From Methanospirillum hungatei (GTDB taxonomy: Archaea > Halobacteriota > Methanomicrobia > Methanomicrobiales > Methanospirillaceae), in contig QKDV01000299.1 in assembly GCA_003251955.1 (NCBI GenBank), forward strand, positions 1 to 8,505: a DNA stretch of 8,505 nucleotides, in the 5' to 3' direction. The translations under genes were made by a program, and so were the position numbers. Below, piece by piece: positions 5,550-8,505 of the stretch (position 1 is the first letter of the stretch; each line of letters begins with the position of its first letter). The notes under the pieces were generated by a model that saw only the letters and a list, made by a program, of their open reading frames with translations, did no database searches and was not told the DNA's origin.

Positions 5550-6329
5550 TTACTGGCTTTTTTTGGGTAGCGGGCAGACCATCCGCTCCTCGTCTTTTCG
5601 GTACATCTCAACAACTCCTCCTATGACGATCACAGCCGGGGGTTTCACACCTGCCGCAATGGCATGGTCAGCAATTGTGGAGAGTGTTCCGGTTGTCTCT
5701 CTCTGATCAGGTCTGAGTCCGCGTTCAATTACGGCAACCGGAGTCTCTGGATCCCGTCCGAATTTGATCAAAGTCTCTGCGATTGTTGGGAGGTTTTTCA
5801 CACCCATGAGGATCACGATAGTTCCACGGCTGCGTGCAAGCCACTCCCAGTCAATAGCAGACTCTTCCTTCGTGGGATCTTCATTCCCGGTGATGACTGT
5901 GACTTGTGATGCCCATTTCCGATGCGTGACAGGTATCCCTACAGATGCGGGTACTGCTATCGCACTTGTTACTCCTGGCACCACTTCCACAGGGATTCCC
6001 TGCTCCCTGCAGGTTTCGAGTTCCTCCCCTCCCCTTCCGAACATGAAAGGATCCCCGCCTTTCAGTCTGACAACACTTTTTCCTTCTTTGGCTCGCTGGA
6101 TCATGAGACCTTCGATCTCGCCCTGCTTTCTGGTGTGCTTGTCTGCGTACTTACCTACATCTATCAGTTCAGCAGTCTTTGGAAGGGATGCGAGAACTTC
6201 TTCTCCCGGCAGCTGGTCGTACAGAATTACTTCTGCATTATCGATCACTTCTCGTGCTCTTATCGTGAGCATCCCGCATCCTCCTGGTCCCGAACCGACC
6301 AAGAATACTTTTCCCATCTTATCAGTCAT
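5550..6329 (-). CDS. cobA: Uroporphyrinogen-III C-methyltransferase (SUMT)
   Basis: A 259-aa single-domain SUMT that uses S-adenosylmethionine to methylate uroporphyrinogen III at C2 and C7, giving precorrin-2. Precorrin-2 is the precursor of coenzyme F430, cobamides and siroheme. The canonical motifs are present: the glycine-rich VGSGPGG near residues 11-17, RLKGGDPFMFGRGGEE at 88-103, VVPGVTSA at 117-124, GIPVTHR at 131-137 and the late ERGLRPDQRETTGTL at 202-216. The length matches stand-alone CobA or SirA-type enzymes; there is no fused HemD or CysG dehydrogenase domain. I chose the ATG at 6329, which overlaps the hemC stop by 8 bases (ATGACTGA). An ATG four codons later (6317) is possible, and upstream ATGs to 6362 lie deep in hemC. 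It is the last gene of the overlapping tetrapyrrole operon. Confidence 0.94.
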   Translation of the reverse strand: MTDKMGKVFLVGSGPGGCGMLTIRAREVIDNAEVILYDQLPGEEVLASLPKTAELIDVGKYADKHTRKQGEIEGLMIQRAKEGKSVVRLKGGDPFMFGRGGEELETCREQGIPVEVVPGVTSAIAVPASVGIPVTHRKWASQVTVITGNEDPTKEESAIDWEWLARSRGTIVILMGVKNLPTIAETLIKFGRDPETPVAVIERGLRPDQRETTGTLSTIADHAIAAGVKPPAVIVIGGVVEMYRKDEERMVCPLPKKSQ

Positions 6330-7209
6330 GTGAAAGTCCCAGCCTTTCATAGGCTTCATCAATCAGGTCTCGTCCGCTCTCCCTGACCTCATCACCAAAT
6401 CTCTCTGCCTCATCTTGATCGGTGATCGTCCGTTCAAGCCTGAACACCCGATCACCTTCAAGCGAGAGAACCTCTGCGATCATGTGCCTGTTTTTACAGT
6501 AGATCCCAAGAGGTGTGTAGCAGCCGCCACCAATCTTCTCCATGACCGTCCGCTCGATCATGGTGTCTGTTCTGGAGACCTGATCATCAATGGTTGCAAG
6601 AGCTTTTGTAACCTCAGGCTCATCCCTGCTCACAACAGCAATCGTCCCCTGGTTTGTGGAAGGAACATGGACTGTCGGATCAAGTCTGAATCCGGGAAGT
6701 GTGAGTGAGAGCCGCTGTAGCCCTGCCTCAGCAAGGACAATTGCATCATACTCTCCTGCCCTCAGTTTTCCAAGGCGTGTGTCAATATTTCCTCTGAGGG
6801 GACGGATTGAGAGATTAGACCAGTTTCGTTTCAACTGGGCAGTCCTCCTGGTGCTGGAGGTGCCGATAATTTTTACCTCATCGGGTTTCTTCTCGGTAAC
6901 AACATAATCTGCAGGTGAGTCTCGCTTCAGGATCGCTGCAGAAACGATCCCATCCGGCCGCTCTGCAGGAATGTCCTTCATCGAGTGAACTGCGATATCT
7001 ATCTCCTTACTTTTCAGGGCCTCATCAAGAGCCCTGACAAACACTCCCTGGCCTCCAATTTCATGGAGGGGGACACCCGTCTGCTCGTCGCCGGCGGTAG
7101 AGATGAATACGAGTTCTGTTGTCACTCCCTCAGCCTGCAGAAGTCCTGCGACCTTCTCTGCCTGTGCCCGGGCAAGCATCGAGCTCCGTGTTCCAATCTT
7201 CAGATGCAT
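6322..7209 (-). CDS. hemC: Hydroxymethylbilane synthase (porphobilinogen deaminase)
   Basis: A 295-aa cytoplasmic enzyme that joins four porphobilinogens head to tail into hydroxymethylbilane. The N-terminal [14 protein letters not shown], the [14 protein letters not shown] and HSMKD blocks (catalytic Asp at 79), the [11 protein letters not shown] and [11 protein letters not shown] phosphate- and substrate-binding arginines, and [13 protein letters not shown] are all canonical. The dipyrromethane cofactor is carried on Cys230 in GGGCYTPLG, which is intact. The ATG at 7209 lies 10 bases inside the end of hemL (ATGCATCTGA), so translation is probably coupled. The stop overlaps cobA. The length is slightly short of the roughly 310-aa bacterial enzymes, normal for archaeal ones. 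Confidence 0.96.
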   Translation of the reverse strand: MHLKIGTRSSMLARAQAEKVAGLLQAEGVTTELVFISTAGDEQTGVPLHEIGGQGVFVRALDEALKSKEIDIAVHSMKDIPAERPDGIVSAAILKRDSPADYVVTEKKPDEVKIIGTSSTRRTAQLKRNWSNLSIRPLRGNIDTRLGKLRAGEYDAIVLAEAGLQRLSLTLPGFRLDPTVHVPSTNQGTIAVVSRDEPEVTKALATIDDQVSRTDTMIERTVMEKIGGGCYTPLGIYCKNRHMIAEVLSLEGDRVFRLERTITDQDEAERFGDEVRESGRDLIDEAYERLGLSHD

Positions 7210-8441
7210 GCCTTGTATGCCTGGCTTATCGCCTCTATCTCGCGGTCTGAATGTGCTATTGAGACGAAGTTGGTCTCGAACTGTGAGGGTGGGAGGAATA
7301 TCCCTGCTTTGAGCATCTTCTCCCAGAAAATTCTGAATGCAGATGTATCTGCCTCTTTAGCTTCCCGATAGTTCCTGGGTGGTCTGTCTCTGAAGTAATA
7401 CTTGAACATAGACCCAATCCTGACAAACGAACCTCCCTTCCCGATACATACATCTTCTATTCTGGCTGTTTTCTTCTCGAGTTCTGCGTACATGCCGGGA
7501 TGTTCATGAATGTAGTTCAAGGTTGCCATCCCCGCCGTGAGGGAGAGCGGGTTTCCGGAGAATGTTCCTGCCTGGTAAACCGGTCCAGCCGGGGCGATCA
7601 TACTCATGATATCCTTTCGGCCTCCGAATGCACCGATGGGAAGGCCGCCTCCAAGGATCTTTCCGAGTGTGGTCAGGTCAGGTTTAATCCCAAAGTACTG
7701 CTGGGCTCCCCCGATTCCGAGACGGTACCCGGTGATCACCTCGTCAAAGATCAAAAGGACATCGTGCTCGTTTGTCACTTTTCTGACCTCTTCTAGGTAC
7801 CCGGGGTCAGGAAGGATTGGACCAATGTTACCAAGTACCGGCTCCATGATGAGGGCCGCGATTGATTGTGCATCCTTTTCCAGGAGCGTAGTAAGTGCCT
7901 CGACGTCGTTGTACGGGATCTGCCTGGTGTGCTTCACAAGGTCTGCCGGAACTCCGGCCGAGTCTGGCTGGCCTAGTGTGGTACATCCTGATCCCGCCTG
8001 CACGAGGACTGCATCGTGGGCACCGTGAAAACCTCCTTCTATCTTTATGATATCAGTTCTGCCGGTGAACCCTCGTGCGAGCCTGAGTGCAGCCATGGTC
8101 GCTTCCGATCCTGATGAAACAAACCGCACCATGTCGATTGACGGATGATCTCCGATCACCTGCTCTGCGAGAGTTATCTCTGATGGAGCTGGTGTTCCAT
8201 ATAACCAGCCATCAGAGAGCTGGTTTGTGATAGCCTCTTTTATGGCTGGAGGGGCATGTCCAAGGATCAATGGGCCATATGCACAGCAGCAATCTATCAG
8301 TTCAGCGCCATCGACAGTGGTTATCTGCGGACCCTTCCCTCTGGCTGTGTAGAATGGGTATGGCTGTATGGCCCTGACCGGGCTTGAAACACCGCCCGGA
8401 ATTTTCTGTTTTGCAATATCGTAATATTCACTGCTCTTCAT
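7200..8441 (-). CDS. hemL: Glutamate-1-semialdehyde 2,1-aminomutase
   Basis: A 413-aa PLP enzyme that converts glutamate-1-semialdehyde, made by HemA from glutamyl-tRNA, to 5-aminolevulinate, so this organism uses the C5 route. Visible family features are [12 protein letters not shown] near the N-terminus, [15 protein letters not shown] at 109-123, GGFHGAHD at 136-143, the PLP-pyridine Asp in [10 protein letters not shown] (D233), and the Schiff-base lysine K261 in [22 protein letters not shown] follows at 293-300. An unusual run of three cysteines (51-53) sits just before [10 protein letters not shown] chose the ATG at 8441: it has AGGTGG 4 bases upstream, gives the family N-terminus, and overlaps hemB by only 14 bases. 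The longer frame from a TTG at 8468 lacks this support. Confidence 0.96.
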   Translation of the reverse strand: MKSSEYYDIAKQKIPGGVSSPVRAIQPYPFYTARGKGPQITTVDGAELIDCCCAYGPLILGHAPPAIKEAITNQLSDGWLYGTPAPSEITLAEQVIGDHPSIDMVRFVSSGSEATMAALRLARGFTGRTDIIKIEGGFHGAHDAVLVQAGSGCTTLGQPDSAGVPADLVKHTRQIPYNDVEALTTLLEKDAQSIAALIMEPVLGNIGPILPDPGYLEEVRKVTNEHDVLLIFDEVITGYRLGIGGAQQYFGIKPDLTTLGKILGGGLPIGAFGGRKDIMSMIAPAGPVYQAGTFSGNPLSLTAGMATLNYIHEHPGMYAELEKKTARIEDVCIGKGGSFVRIGSMFKYYFRDRPPRNYREAKEADTSAFRIFWEKMLKAGIFLPPSQFETNFVSIAHSDREIEAISQAYKACI

Positions 8442-8505
8442 CGATCCACCTGCAAACTGATTCAGCAAAGTACGTGATGATCAGATCTGCTCCTGCCCTT
8501 CTGAG
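8428..8505 (-). CDS. hemB: Porphobilinogen synthase (ALA dehydratase), C-terminal tip
   Basis: Only the last 25 codons and the TGA stop are in the window; the gene continues past the right edge. The fragment reads [16 protein letters not shown] and then a short Trp- and Glu-containing tail. The [12 protein letters not shown] block is the conserved C-terminal signature of HemB, which condenses two 5-aminolevulinates into porphobilinogen. The frame overlaps the hemL start by 14 bases, so the two are almost certainly cotranscribed. The metal site and active-site lysines cannot be seen, so metal dependence is unknown. Confidence 0.88.
   Translation of the reverse strand, partial: LRRAGADLIITYFAESVCRWIDEEQ
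8446..8451 (-). promoter_or_regulatory. Ribosome binding site deciding the hemL start
   Basis: The minus strand reads AGGTGG, 4 bases before the ATG at 8441 and inside the hemB coding region. It fits archaeal anti-Shine-Dalgarno pairing and favours this ATG over the upstream TTG at 8468. Confidence 0.65.

Noticed and set aside
5764..6333. A 189-codon plus-strand open frame opposite cobA
   Set aside because: It lies wholly antisense to a cobA with all family motifs, its protein has Ser/Pro/Arg-rich shadow composition, and it has no recognisable domain.
7606..8028. A 140-codon plus-strand open frame opposite hemL
   Set aside because: It is antisense to well-conserved hemL coding sequence (including the PLP lysine region), low in complexity, and without family resemblance.

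Overview
The window looks like chromosomal DNA of a methanogenic euryarchaeon, most likely from the Methanomicrobiales. This is inferred from gene content and style, not from a taxonomic marker. The grounds are a compact tetrapyrrole gene set in an order common in methanogens (hemB-hemL-hemC-cobA), an archaeal-type RimI acetyltransferase, a DUF1015 protein, extracellular proteins with CARDB, CAP and PPC-like beta domains, archaeal Shine-Dalgarno forms (GGTG, GGAGTGA) and T-rich terminators.

Layout. At 2-448 (+) is the 3' end of a chemoreceptor gene. It converges on an exported CARDB plus CAP-domain protein (498-1430, -). Upstream of that on the same strand is a RimI-type N-acetyltransferase (1552-2016, -), which diverges across 74 bases from a DUF1015 protein (2091-3347, +). 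The DUF1015 gene converges, through two consecutive terminator structures, on a tandem pair of minus-strand genes (3440-4381 and 4486-5427). These encode homologous exported cysteine- and methionine-rich proteins, each 313 aa long. Upstream of the pair, also on the minus strand, lies the tetrapyrrole operon: cobA (5550-6329), hemC (6322-7209), hemL (7200-8441) and the 3' tip of hemB (8428-8505). All of its gene junctions overlap by 8 to 14 bases.

How the genes work together. HemL makes 5-aminolevulinate, HemB condenses it to porphobilinogen, HemC polymerises that to hydroxymethylbilane, and CobA methylates uroporphyrinogen III to precorrin-2. Precorrin-2 is the branch point to coenzyme F430, cobamides and siroheme. 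The intervening uroporphyrinogen-III synthase (hemD) is not between hemC and cobA and not directly after cobA.

The least explained part is the pair of exported paralogues. Each has two PPC-like beta domains joined by a Pro/Cys-rich linker. Each carries two copies of a methionine motif, MM-x3-D-x3-M, one inserted in domain 2 and one at the C-terminus; all four copies in the pair fit this spacing exactly. I recognise no described family for the combination. I saw no tRNA, rRNA, CRISPR array, insertion sequence or integrase. No gene-free stretch exceeds about 125 bases.
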